A stretch of 5,535 nt of DNA from Pseudomonadota bacterium (GCA_021816505.1 JAKAXS010000215.1:1-5535); one strand, 5' to 3'. Positions 1 through 5,453 are shown, counted from the first letter of the stretch. Program-made: numbers and translations. Notes: generated by a model from the sequence alone, not told the origin.

Positions 1-128
1 GCAAGAAGGCCCTCCGCGTCTCCAGCGACGGCGAGGTCGAAATCATAGAGACGCCGTTGCGCTATCGCACGCTTCCCAAAGTGCTAAAAGTGCTCGCTCC
101 GCAACCGCAACAGGACCCTGTCGCATGA
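1..128 (+). CDS. C-terminal end of a diacylglycerol kinase / YegS-like lipid kinase (5' end outside window)
   Basis: An open frame enters at the left edge (first full codon at base 3) and ends at TGA 126-128, giving the last 41 residues of a protein. The segment has the tail pattern of DAGK/LCB5/YegS-type lipid kinases: a short 'DGE' turn (residues 9-11 of the fragment), then a basic and hydrophobic strand of the form TPLRYRTLPKVLKVLAP, then a short Gln/Pro-rich end. In that family this is the terminal beta-sandwich strand, and the enzyme uses ATP to phosphorylate diacylglycerol or a related lipid at the inner membrane. The catalytic part lies outside the window, so the substrate cannot be judged. 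The stop overlaps the next start as ATGA (125-128), which implies translational coupling to the PAP2 phosphatase. The family call rests on a short tail and on that partner, so confidence is moderate. Confidence 0.7.
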   Translation, partial: KKALRVSSDGEVEIIETPLRYRTLPKVLKVLAPQPQQDPVA

Positions 129-850
129 CGTCCGACGATCACTCTTCCACCCCGCGCGATATCTCCATTGTCGGTCGATTGAGAACATGGCTGGAAGCCG
201 AGATCGCGATCGGCCTGGCCTTGTCGGCAGGGCTGGTACTGGCGTTCGTTCTGATCGCCGGCTGGATCGAGGACGGTTCCCCCACGCCGATCGACGAGCG
301 CATCATGCTGTCGATGCGCACGGCCGCCGACATTTCCGATCCCATCGGGCCGAAATGGCTCGAAGAGGCGGTGCGCGACTTCACGGCGCTGGGCAGCACG
401 GCCGTACTGACGCTCATCGTCGCCAGCGTCTCGATCTTCCTGGCGTTGACGCACTGCCGCCGGCTCGCGTCGACCGTGTTGATCTGCACGATCACCGGCA
501 CGCTGCTGAGCAACTTCTCGAAATTCGTGTTCGACCGGCCGCGCCCCAGCCTCGTGCCGCACCAGGTCGAGGTCTACACCGCGAGCTTTCCGTCCGGGCA
601 CGCGCTGATGTCAGCCGTCGTCTATCTGACGCTCGGAATCTTGATCGCGCGCACGCAGCCCGAGTTCCGCGTCCGCGCCTTTATCATGGGGTTCGCCGTC
701 TTCATTACGCTGCTGGTGGGCGTCAGCCGCGTGTACCTCGGCGTGCACTGGCCGACGGATGTCCTGGCAGGCTGGTCGTTGGGCGCCTTGTGGGCAACGC
801 TCTGCTGGATGCTGACCCGGTCGTCGTCTGCGAACACTGCGAAGGACTAG
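125..850 (+). CDS. PAP2-family membrane phosphatase (type 2 phosphatidic acid phosphatase-like)
   Basis: This 241-residue integral membrane protein carries the full three-part PAP2 signature. The KX6RP motif is K133 to R140-P141, the PSGH motif is residues 156-159 (catalytic-assisting H159), and the SRX5HX3D motif is S201-R202, H208 and D212. In the family H208 is the nucleophile that takes the phosphate and D212 supports it. About six hydrophobic segments can be read (near 26-47, 92-110, 113-131, 155-175, 183-203 and 211-230), typical of the fold, with the active site expected on the outer face of the inner membrane. Likely substrates are lipid phosphates such as phosphatidate or undecaprenyl pyrophosphate; sequence alone does not choose. 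The ATG overlaps the upstream stop by 4 bp, and a CAGGA at 111-115 is a weak ribosome site, so coupling to the lipid kinase gene is likely. Its TAG shares bases with the stop of the convergent gene. Confidence 0.93.
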   Translation: MTSDDHSSTPRDISIVGRLRTWLEAEIAIGLALSAGLVLAFVLIAGWIEDGSPTPIDERIMLSMRTAADISDPIGPKWLEEAVRDFTALGSTAVLTLIVASVSIFLALTHCRRLASTVLICTITGTLLSNFSKFVFDRPRPSLVPHQVEVYTASFPSGHALMSAVVYLTLGILIARTQPEFRVRAFIMGFAVFITLLVGVSRVYLGVHWPTDVLAGWSLGALWATLCWMLTRSSSANTAKD

Positions 851-1521
851 CGGCCGAGCGGGTTCGTAAACAGCGCCTCGACGTCGCGATCTCTGCGGTA
901 GCCGGCTGACTTGGCCGGCTTCGTCGGTTCGCCCGCTGCAGGTCCGCCAAGACCCATCGCGGGAGCGATTTCGATAGGCTTCTGCACGGCAACGATCGCC
1001 GGACCGCAAGCCTGGTTGTCGGTCGCCGTTTTCGCCAGGCTGAAAAGCGCGAAGTCCGGTTCGGAAACCGGAATGCGTGCATTGGCTTCCGTGGCGAACA
1101 GACCTGCGGCGCGCTGCGTCTCCGCCGACCAAACGCCATCCAACGGGCCCGCGTAGCAGCCCAGGCGCGCCAACTCGCCTTGAATGTCACGCGCCAAGGC
1201 CTCGCGCGTGGCGGAATCCAACGCGCTGGAGTTGTCCGCGGTCGCTAGCGCATCTGACGCAGAAGCAGCAGACGTGCGAGCAGCCCATTCGTCGGATTGA
1301 GCGGATACCGGAGAAGCCTCAGCAACTCGGGCCTCAGCAACGTCCGGCGTTGGAAGTGACACGGTCCCGGCCGGTTGCCCCGCCGCGGTGAATCCCGCCA
1401 GCCGATCGCCCTCCGCATTGAGCGAAATCATATCGGTCCGATAGCGGTTTGGCTCGGCAATCGTCGCCGCCAGCGCGCCAACGCCGGCAAACAACAAAAC
1501 GAAACCGATCAGTACACGCAT
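847..1521 (-). CDS. secreted peptidoglycan-binding-domain-like protein
   Basis: The gene encodes 224 residues from the ATG at 1519-1521. Residues 1-18 form a signal peptide (a single early Arg, a hydrophobic core rich in Leu, Val, Phe and Gly, then an ALA-A type cleavage site), so export to the periplasm is expected. Residues about 55-105 are a low-complexity Ala/Ser/Thr/Pro linker. Residues about 109-176 resemble a PG_binding_1-type three-helix repeat as seen in rhizobial proteins: a helix 'DIQGELARLGCY', a Gly-Pro-Leu-Asp-Gly-Val-Trp turn, then a helix with 'ETQRAA'. Cys122 and Cys172 flank this region and could form a disulfide. No catalytic domain is visible, so a structural or cell-wall-anchoring role is inferred. 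The C-terminal 45 residues are Pro/Lys/Arg-rich. A TTG at 1531-1533 would add four residues, but it lies inside the ribosome site. Confidence 0.75.
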   Translation of the reverse strand: MRVLIGFVLLFAGVGALAATIAEPNRYRTDMISLNAEGDRLAGFTAAGQPAGTVSLPTPDVAEARVAEASPVSAQSDEWAARTSAASASDALATADNSSALDSATREALARDIQGELARLGCYAGPLDGVWSAETQRAAGLFATEANARIPVSEPDFALFSLAKTATDNQACGPAIVAVQKPIEIAPAMGLGGPAAGEPTKPAKSAGYRRDRDVEALFTNPLGR

Positions 1522-1527
1522 GTCACA

Positions 1528-1533
1528 CTCCAA
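1528..1533 (-). promoter_or_regulatory. ribosome binding site that fixes the start of the peptidoglycan-binding-like gene
   Basis: On the minus strand TTGGAG (GGAG core) lies 6 bases before the ATG at 1519-1521. Because an in-frame TTG at 1531-1533 overlaps this Shine-Dalgarno element, the downstream ATG is the better start. Confidence 0.65.
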
Positions 1534-1618
1534 GGCCCGCGCATAACGCCAGCAGACCCAATAAGTTCAATATAGCTGAATGCCTTATGAACGACCCGTT
1601 CACTTGCCGATTATGTTT

Positions 1619-1642
1619 AACTGGCTAGCTTTTGGCTGTTCC
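1619..1642 (-). promoter_or_regulatory. weak candidate EcfG-type promoter for the peptidoglycan-binding-like gene
   Basis: On the minus strand GGAAC (1642-1638) is followed after 16 bases by GTT (1621-1619). Alphaproteobacterial general-stress sigma factors of the EcfG group use GGAAC, a spacer, then CGTT. Here the spacer is about one base shorter than usual and the base before GTT is A rather than C. The implied 5' leader is about 90 bases. The match could be chance. Confidence 0.25.
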
Positions 1643-1700
1643 TTGCGGGACAGCTCAAGTCGCCTTGGCTCCCGCTCGCTCAGATCAGATAGGAGATGCC

Positions 1701-1979
1701 ATGAGATTTAAAATCCCCCTGGCGGCGATCGCCCTCACCGTTGCAACGCTTGCAGCCCCCAGCATGTCGTCTGCCGCAGCCCTGCCCGGGGCGTCGCAGT
1801 CCACGGCGAACCTGGGGGAAAGGTCATCACTAACCGAGCAGGTGCAATGGCGCCGCGGTTGGCGCGAGCGTCGCGGCTGGGGTGGCGGACGCTGCCGCGC
1901 CTGGCGCCATGAATGTGCCGATCGGTGGGGCTGGGGCGGCCCGCGCTTCCGCCGCTGCCTCTGGCGCCACGGCTGCTGA
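1701..1979 (+). CDS. small secreted Arg/Trp/Gly/Cys-rich protein, function unknown
   Basis: The gene encodes 92 residues from the ATG at 1701-1703, with a strong AGGAGA ribosome site at 1691-1696; a longer in-frame start at 1632 lacks such a site and would hide the signal peptide. Residues 1-27 are a clear signal peptide (basic MRFK, a hydrophobic Ala/Leu/Val core, then SSAA-type cleavage). A short polar stretch (28-49) leads into a compact basic tail from residue 50 on, very rich in Arg, Trp and Gly, with four cysteines at 65, 72, 86 and 92 that could make two disulfides. Short proteins of this build (signal peptide, then RWGWGG- and CxxxxC-like patches) occur in rhizobial genomes, usually as hypotheticals. 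Possible roles include binding polyanions or membranes in the periplasm or outside, but none can be assigned. The gene stands alone and ends just before a hairpin terminator. Confidence 0.72.
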   Translation: MRFKIPLAAIALTVATLAAPSMSSAAALPGASQSTANLGERSSLTEQVQWRRGWRERRGWGGGRCRAWRHECADRWGWGGPRFRRCLWRHGC

Positions 1980-1986
1980 CGATATG

Positions 1987-2019
1987 GATGCCCGGGCGTG
2001 TCCCGGGCATCTCCTTTTT
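1987..2019 (+). terminator. intrinsic terminator of the small secreted protein gene
   Basis: A perfect 10-bp stem (GATGCCCGGG at 1987-1996 with CCCGGGCATC at 2002-2011) encloses the 5-base loop CGTGT and is followed by T2015-T2019. It begins 7 bases after the stop of the rightward gene. The T-run exists only on the plus strand, so it mainly terminates rightward reading. The minus-strand gene ends exactly at 2019, so the hairpin also sits at its 3' end and may stabilise that transcript. Confidence 0.85.
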
Positions 2020-3740
2020 CAGGCCGCTACGGCTTGCGCGGCATAGTCCATCCAACCCTTGATCTTGGCGATGTCCGGCGGATCACCGTCGCGCAGAATG
2101 CTTTGCCCATCCCGGGTGGTGGCGAACTTGGTGATCGCCGCGCAAAGGTCCTCGGCGTCGGCCTGCGCAATGGCCTGCGCCTGGCGATAGCCTGCCCCCA
2201 CCAGCAACTGTGCGTGGGTTCCGCGCAGACCCGGCACCTCCAGCACCAACCGGGCTTGATCCTGCCACTCGCGCAACACGCGACCCGTCAGCGAGCGATG
2301 TCCCAGCATCGTCGCCAGTTGGTCAGCATCTTCCTCCAGGAAATCCGCCACGGTCGAAACGCCGACGTCGGCAAGCCGCCGAGCTGTCTTGGCGCCGATC
2401 GACGGAGCTTTCTCCACGTCGTCATCCAGCGCCAGGTAGGTCTTCGGCGTGCGCTCGGCGTCGCGAGACGCACGCTCGATCGGCTCGATAGCCGCGACCT
2501 TGTCGGGTTTCGGCGTCGCCGTCACATCTTCGGCCGCAGCGACCTCGTCTCCCACCAGCTCGGCACGATCGTTGGCGGCGTTGAGCACCGCATTTTCCAG
2601 CGCCTCGATGGCAACGGCGTCCGAAATGACGATCTCGTCCTCAACGTCAGTGGGGATTTGCTCTGACGCGACCTGAGTGGACAGAACGGCCGCCACGGGC
2701 GCGGCCGCATGTCCGTGTGCGGGGGCCGGCGGTTTCGCCAACTGGCCAGCGGAAACCGGACGTGCCCTCTCGGGCTTCGCCGCCAGACGCGCCAGCCGAA
2801 CTTTCCGCGCTTTCGCCGTATCCGGTGCTTTCGGCGCCAGCACCTCGGCGGCATGCAGATCGCGCACCATGCGATCGTCTTCCGGAAGCGTCTTGTCCAC
2901 GCGCCCCGTGGCCTTCAATTCATCGTACATCTGCTGCACCAACGCGCGGTCGGCCGCATTGGCGAGCCGCTTCTGCAGCGCCTTCATCGGGATCTGCAGC
3001 CCCGCCAATATCGTGTCCGCCGTCAGGCTCACCTCAGGGGGCGTCTGCCCGCAGTCTGCAAGCGCCCGGTCGAGGATGCGCGCAAATCCGGCGGCCGCAT
3101 AAATCAGCAATTCGGCGATGATCGTCCGTCCGATCGGATCGAGGCCCGAGGGCGGATCGACGACGCCGCGCGAAATGTCGTAATGCGCGATCAGCCGCTC
3201 GTATGAGCGGTTGGACATCTCCGCGCCGTTCAGCGTCATCTCCCGCAGCCATGCGTCGCCTTCAGGCACGTCGACGGAGAGCTTCGAGAACGTCGCCTCG
3301 CCCTGCTGCTTCAGCGCGTCGTACGAGCGATTGATGCTCCACTCCACGGCGCGGTGGATGTTGTTTTCCGCTTCCGTTTGCCCCGTGTGGAAGGGATGGA
3401 TCGGATCGGTGTAGTAGTGCGACAGCACGCCTGCCGCATAAACGGCTTCGCTCCAGTTCTGCGCCTGCAGGGCCGCCATCATGTGTTGATACCAGTTCTG
3501 CACCTTCTCCGGCGCGCCACCCCAGTAGTCGTCGCGCACATGCAGAACGTGGTTCTTGAAATCCTTGAACTTGTTGTCCGGGTCCTTGGAGCCCTCCATG
3601 TAGAGAGCGGCGTGCTTCAGGAACACGCGCCGCCACGCGTCGGCCTGCGGGTGGCGCAGGCGCGTCAGCGCGTCCAGGGCGAGTTTGTGGTGCGTGCCGT
3701 TGGCGTGCGCGGCATAGACGATGCGAAACAGCAGGCTCAT
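2019..3740 (-). CDS. zinc-dependent phospholipase C-like protein fused to a DUF4332 (helix-hairpin-helix-like) domain
   Basis: This 573-residue protein starts at ATG 3738-3740 with a GGAG ribosome site at 3749-3746; an in-frame stop at 3819-3821 limits any upstream extension. Residues 1 to about 230 look like the all-helical zinc phospholipase C/S1-P1 nuclease fold. Candidate ligands are H12 or H17/H18, D53, H67, H108, D112, H118, H129 and E133. The intervals D53-H67 (14), H108-D112 (4), D112-H118 (6) and H129-E133 (4) equal those of the Bacillus cereus enzyme. The family's usual N-terminal Trp ligand and a secretion signal are not visible, so it may be cytoplasmic or use two zincs. Residues about 300-445 are an Ala/Pro/Glu-rich linker. 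Residues about 446-566 match DUF4332, with two helix-hairpin-helix-like stretches (448-469, 502-528) that in other proteins bind nucleic acid. Substrate (phospholipid or nucleic acid) is undecided. It is monocistronic by layout. Confidence 0.85.
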   Translation of the reverse strand: MSLLFRIVYAAHANGTHHKLALDALTRLRHPQADAWRRVFLKHAALYMEGSKDPDNKFKDFKNHVLHVRDDYWGGAPEKVQNWYQHMMAALQAQNWSEAVYAAGVLSHYYTDPIHPFHTGQTEAENNIHRAVEWSINRSYDALKQQGEATFSKLSVDVPEGDAWLREMTLNGAEMSNRSYERLIAHYDISRGVVDPPSGLDPIGRTIIAELLIYAAAGFARILDRALADCGQTPPEVSLTADTILAGLQIPMKALQKRLANAADRALVQQMYDELKATGRVDKTLPEDDRMVRDLHAAEVLAPKAPDTAKARKVRLARLAAKPERARPVSAGQLAKPPAPAHGHAAAPVAAVLSTQVASEQIPTDVEDEIVISDAVAIEALENAVLNAANDRAELVGDEVAAAEDVTATPKPDKVAAIEPIERASRDAERTPKTYLALDDDVEKAPSIGAKTARRLADVGVSTVADFLEEDADQLATMLGHRSLTGRVLREWQDQARLVLEVPGLRGTHAQLLVGAGYRQAQAIAQADAEDLCAAITKFATTRDGQSILRDGDPPDIAKIKGWMDYAAQAVAA

Positions 3741-3921
3741 GGGATCTCCGTGGATTGCGCTCCAGCGCTTTCCACGAGCTTTTCCGAGTCGCCGTGCACA
3801 GCCAACAGTAAGACTGCCTCACATACCTAGATTTCAACATGCAATTGAACGGCTTGGCCCGAAATCGGAAAGGCCGAGACTGAATCCGCGCGTTTCGTCC
3901 GTTTTCGCAGAGATGGAGCCG
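3741..3921. other. intergenic leader with no recognised element
   Basis: This stretch holds the presumed promoter and leader of the phospholipase-like gene, read leftward. Apart from its ribosome site no convincing -35/-10 pair, palindrome or small gene was found. With the doubtful small gene next to it, the stretch without a secure gene runs to 4203 (463 bases). Confidence 0.5.
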
Positions 3922-4080
3922 TTAGCGGCGGCGCCGAAAATCGGGCTGTGCAATCCACGTTGCGATGGCCCGCATCTCGCGCAACTGCTTTTGCCACGCC
4001 ACGAGGTCGCGCAAGTCGCGCAGCGCCGGATCCAAATCCGGCGCCTGATCGTTCGCGGTATGTGTGTTTTCCTGTTGCAT
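3922..4080 (-). CDS. possible small gene of 52 codons, function unknown
   Basis: ATG at 4078-4080 runs to TAA at 3922-3924. The product is helical and charged: an acidic, polar start (residues 1-18), a probable amphipathic helix about 18-45 with a repeated Arg-Asp-Leu (21-26), Trp at 29 and 42, and an Arg4 end. In favour of a real gene: roughly three quarters of third codon positions are G or C, as in the neighbours, composition is protein-like without low-complexity runs, and the frame fills an otherwise empty gap. Against: no good Shine-Dalgarno sequence is seen before the ATG, and no family was recognised. A stop at 4138-4140 and the lack of another usual start make this ATG the only sensible one. 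Longer minus-strand frames here look like shadows. It lies upstream of the phospholipase-like gene on the same strand with about 180 bases between them. Confidence 0.42.
   Translation of the reverse strand: MQQENTHTANDQAPDLDPALRDLRDLVAWQKQLREMRAIATWIAQPDFRRRR
4023..4044. repeat. 9-bp perfect inverted repeat inside the possible small gene
   Basis: GCGCCGGAT (4023-4031) and ATCCGGCGC (4036-4044) are exact inverted copies around the loop CCAA. No T-run follows on either strand, so it is not an intrinsic terminator. It could be an RNA hairpin, a protein site, or simply a result of the codons for Gln-Ala-Pro-Asp-Leu-Asp-Pro-Ala-Leu. Confidence 0.6.
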
Positions 4081-4190
4081 ACCGAGAATAATATGAAGCC
4101 GGCCGTACCCCAGACACTGTCGAAAACGGCAACGCGCCTAGCCAAAGGCGGGCAGGTCGTTAAGTTAACCGCAGCAAGCCTGATCAATTG

Positions 4191-4196
4191 AAGGAG
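4191..4196 (+). promoter_or_regulatory. ribosome binding site of the DoxX-family gene
   Basis: AAGGAG lies 7 bases before GTG 4204-4206. It supports the GTG start; the nearer ATG at 4197 is in another frame. Confidence 0.8.
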
Positions 4197-4203
4197 ATGC
4201 CTC

Positions 4204-4647
4204 GTGTCGCTACCCCCTGAACGTTCACTGATCATTCCGCCACTGGGCTCGCTTTACACCTCCCTCGCCCCGCTCAGCGAGCTGCTGCTGCGCCTCGTCG
4301 CCGGCGGCTTCCTGATGATCCACGGCATCCCGAAGTTTTCAAACCTGGAAGGCGTTCAGGGCATGGTGGAGAGCCTCGGCTTCTATCCCGGCACCGTTTG
4401 GGCGCCGCTTCTGGCGTCCACCGAGACGATCGCCGGTCTGCTGATCGCCATCGGCCTGTTCACGCGCCCCGCAGCGTTTGCTGCGATGATCGTGCTGCTC
4501 GTCACCGTCTATTTTCATTGGATCTTCAAAGCCGAAGGCTTCGCCGGCGCGGAGAAGTCGCTGATCTGGGCGGCTGTCATGCTGTTCCTCGTCGCTCACG
4601 GCGCCGGCCGCTACTCCATCGACGCAAATCGCGGCAAGGAGTTCTGA
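4204..4647 (+). CDS. DoxX-family inner membrane protein
   Basis: The gene encodes 147 residues, the usual length for DoxX proteins, from a GTG start supported by AAGGAG. Four hydrophobic segments fit the family's four-helix bundle: about 24-42, 65-86, 88-108 and 117-134. Family marks include the end of helix 1 reading HGIPKF (40-45), the following loop leading to a 'LGF-P' segment (58-62), and helix 2 with Glu74 in a 'LASTETIAGLLIAIGLFTR' pattern. DoxX proteins are linked in some bacteria to thiosulfate or sulfide oxidation and in mycobacteria to redox and thiol stress, but most members, including stand-alone ones like this, have no proven reaction. It is not in an evident operon: the leftward gene is on the other strand and about 150 bases with a palindrome separate it from the next gene. 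No standard promoter was recognised in the 120 bases upstream. Confidence 0.88.
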   Translation: MSLPPERSLIIPPLGSLYTSLAPLSELLLRLVAGGFLMIHGIPKFSNLEGVQGMVESLGFYPGTVWAPLLASTETIAGLLIAIGLFTRPAAFAAMIVLLVTVYFHWIFKAEGFAGAEKSLIWAAVMLFLVAHGAGRYSIDANRGKEF

Positions 4648-4653
4648 CGCGCA

Positions 4654-4684
4654 GCCCTCTCCCCGCATCTCGCCGGGAGAGGGC
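4654..4684. repeat. intergenic palindrome with 10-bp perfect stem
   Basis: GCCCTCTCCC (4654-4663) and GGGAGAGGGC (4675-4684) pair perfectly around an 11-base loop, starting 7 bases after the DoxX stop. CCCTCTCC...GGAGAGGG palindromes are scattered between genes in many rhizobial genomes, and this looks like one copy. No T-run follows, so it is a poor intrinsic terminator, although it may protect the 3' end of the mRNA. Confidence 0.7.
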
Positions 4685-4743
4685 CTCGTCCCGCCACGCG
4701 CAGTGCGCATCGTTGAATGCCGCAACATCGTGATCTGATTTTC

Positions 4744-4768
4744 GGAACCGCCCACGGCTCTCGCGGTT
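4744..4768 (+). promoter_or_regulatory. candidate EcfG (general stress sigma factor) promoter
   Basis: GGAAC at 4744-4748 is followed after 17 bases by GTT at 4766-4768, equal to GGAAC-N16-GGTT against the alphaproteobacterial EcfG consensus GGAAC-N16/17-CGTT. Only the base before GTT differs. Transcription would start near 4775, leaving a leader of about 20-25 bases that just includes the GAGGG ribosome site at 4789-4793 and the ATG at 4798. The geometry supports it, though one short motif can occur by chance. Confidence 0.55.
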
Positions 4769-4797
4769 GATCGGGAAACCTGACATGCGAGGGCACG

Positions 4798-5085
4798 ATG
4801 CGCGCCGTATCAGATCCGCTCACGACGAACGAGATCATCGACAAGATCTACGACGCGCCCACGCTGGAGGAAGCGATCTATTGGCGGGAAGCGTTCGTGC
4901 GGCGATTGTCGAAGGCCATCTCGCACTCGGATTTTCTGGAGGCCCGGAGCGAAAACAATCTGTACGCGTTGGCGAAAGCTCAGACGGAACAGACGATCTC
5001 GCGTTTGCAGATGTGCCTTGTGAAGAATGAGCGATGGGAATGGTCGGCCGACCGTCGCGGCTGGCAAGTCGTCGGCTCCTGCTGA
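4798..5085 (+). CDS. small hypothetical protein, possibly stress-induced
   Basis: The gene encodes 95 residues from ATG 4798-4800, with GAGGG at 4789-4793 as ribosome site. No family was recognised. The product has no signal peptide or membrane segment and should be cytoplasmic. Residues about 9-75 look almost wholly helical: a first helix 'NEIIDKIY' (11-18), a turn, a charged helix 23-40 with 'EEAIYWREAFVRRL', and another at 53-75 ending in a single Cys73. The tail (76-95) is short, rich in Trp (80, 82, 89) and Arg, and ends in Cys95. The candidate EcfG promoter at 4744-4768 suggests control by the general stress response. The next small gene on the same strand begins 123 bases after its stop, so a shared transcript is possible but not shown. 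A frame starting at 4767 overlaps it and appears to be a shadow. Confidence 0.7.
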   Translation: MRAVSDPLTTNEIIDKIYDAPTLEEAIYWREAFVRRLSKAISHSDFLEARSENNLYALAKAQTEQTISRLQMCLVKNERWEWSADRRGWQVVGSC

Positions 5086-5137
5086 GCGGTTAAGCATTCT
5101 GCGCGCTATCGGGAACGATTGCGGCTCTTGCGAATTT

Positions 5138-5159
5138 ACCTGATGCCTGCTTGTCAGGT
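5138..5159. repeat. 6-bp inverted repeat upstream of the 78-residue gene
   Basis: ACCTGA (5138-5143) and TCAGGT (5154-5159) are inverted copies separated by 10 bases, 49 bases before the ATG at 5209. Half-site centres about 16 bases apart would be loose for a dimeric regulator. No T-run follows. It may be an operator, a weak leader hairpin or chance. Confidence 0.3.
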
Positions 5160-5208
5160 CCATTTCGCTTGGGTCGGGCGGCACATCGCCGTCGCAACAG
5201 AGATTGTA

Positions 5209-5445
5209 ATGTCGCAGCAAACGCAAAGTACGCTGGAGCGCGCCTTCGAATTGGCCAGCGCGGGTGGATGCCGGACGGTTACCGAGCTTCGCTTGACCTT
5301 GCGATCTGAAGGCTTCGATCCCGACCAGGTCACCGGCCCCCTTCTTCTACGTCAGTTGAATGGAATGATCGAAGCCGCACGCTTTCCTGAGCGGGCCGCG
5401 GAAAAGCAGGCTGCGCGTAAAGCGTCGCAGCGCCGGAACGAATAG
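5209..5445 (+). CDS. small hypothetical protein, helical, of a type common in alphaproteobacteria
   Basis: The gene encodes 78 residues from ATG 5209-5211. A longer frame starts at 5119, but its extra 30 residues are unlike a protein start, while this ATG has AGAGA at 5199-5203 with 5 bases between. The product reads as a small helical domain: helix 7-19 'STLERAFELASAG', a Cys21 turn, helix 23-33 'TVTELRLTLRS', a 'EGFDPDQVTGP' loop (34-44), helix 45-57 'LLLRQLNGMIEAA', then a basic Ala/Lys/Arg tail 58-78. The order 'LERAFELA-SG-C-S/T-V-x-ELR-LKxEGF-xxQ-GP-L-RQL-xxLI-AA' recalls short hypothetical proteins found widely in rhizobia and relatives, with a helix-turn-helix-like look but no proven role. 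DNA or protein binding is possible given the basic tail. It follows the 95-residue gene on the same strand. Confidence 0.68.
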   Translation: MSQQTQSTLERAFELASAGGCRTVTELRLTLRSEGFDPDQVTGPLLLRQLNGMIEAARFPERAAEKQAARKASQRRNE

Positions 5446-5453
5446 AGCGCAAT

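Noticed and set aside
62..601. A 179-codon minus-strand frame lying across the PAP2 gene
   Set aside because: It is antisense to a gene with all three PAP2 motifs, and its product is Arg/Asp/Gln-rich without any domain, as expected of a GC-rich shadow frame.
1580..1711. A 43-codon plus-strand frame overlapping the start of the small secreted protein gene
   Set aside because: It has no ribosome site, a Ser/Arg-rich unstructured product, and it overlaps the well-supported ATG at 1701 in another frame.
3809..3837. TTGAAA (minus strand, 3837-3832) as the -35 of the phospholipase-like gene
   Set aside because: No acceptable -10 hexamer occurs at 16-18 bases; the best has only half of the consensus bases.
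4160..4170. TTAAGTTAACC upstream of the DoxX gene as a CtrA-type site
   Set aside because: The TTAA units are not separated by 7 bases as in the CtrA consensus, and short TTAA repeats are not informative alone.
3721..4191. A 156-codon plus-strand frame across the gap before the DoxX gene
   Set aside because: It begins inside the phospholipase-like gene on the other strand, has no ribosome site, and the product shows no family likeness or secondary-structure pattern.
3834..4235. A 133-codon minus-strand frame overlapping the DoxX start
   Set aside because: It runs antisense into the secure DoxX gene and is Cys/Arg-rich without a recognisable pattern; the 52-codon frame in the same stretch looks more coding-like.
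5112..5136. A second GGAAC element (5112-5116) as an EcfG promoter for the 78-residue gene
   Set aside because: At the right distance the downstream part reads AATT rather than CGTT, so only the -35 half matches.
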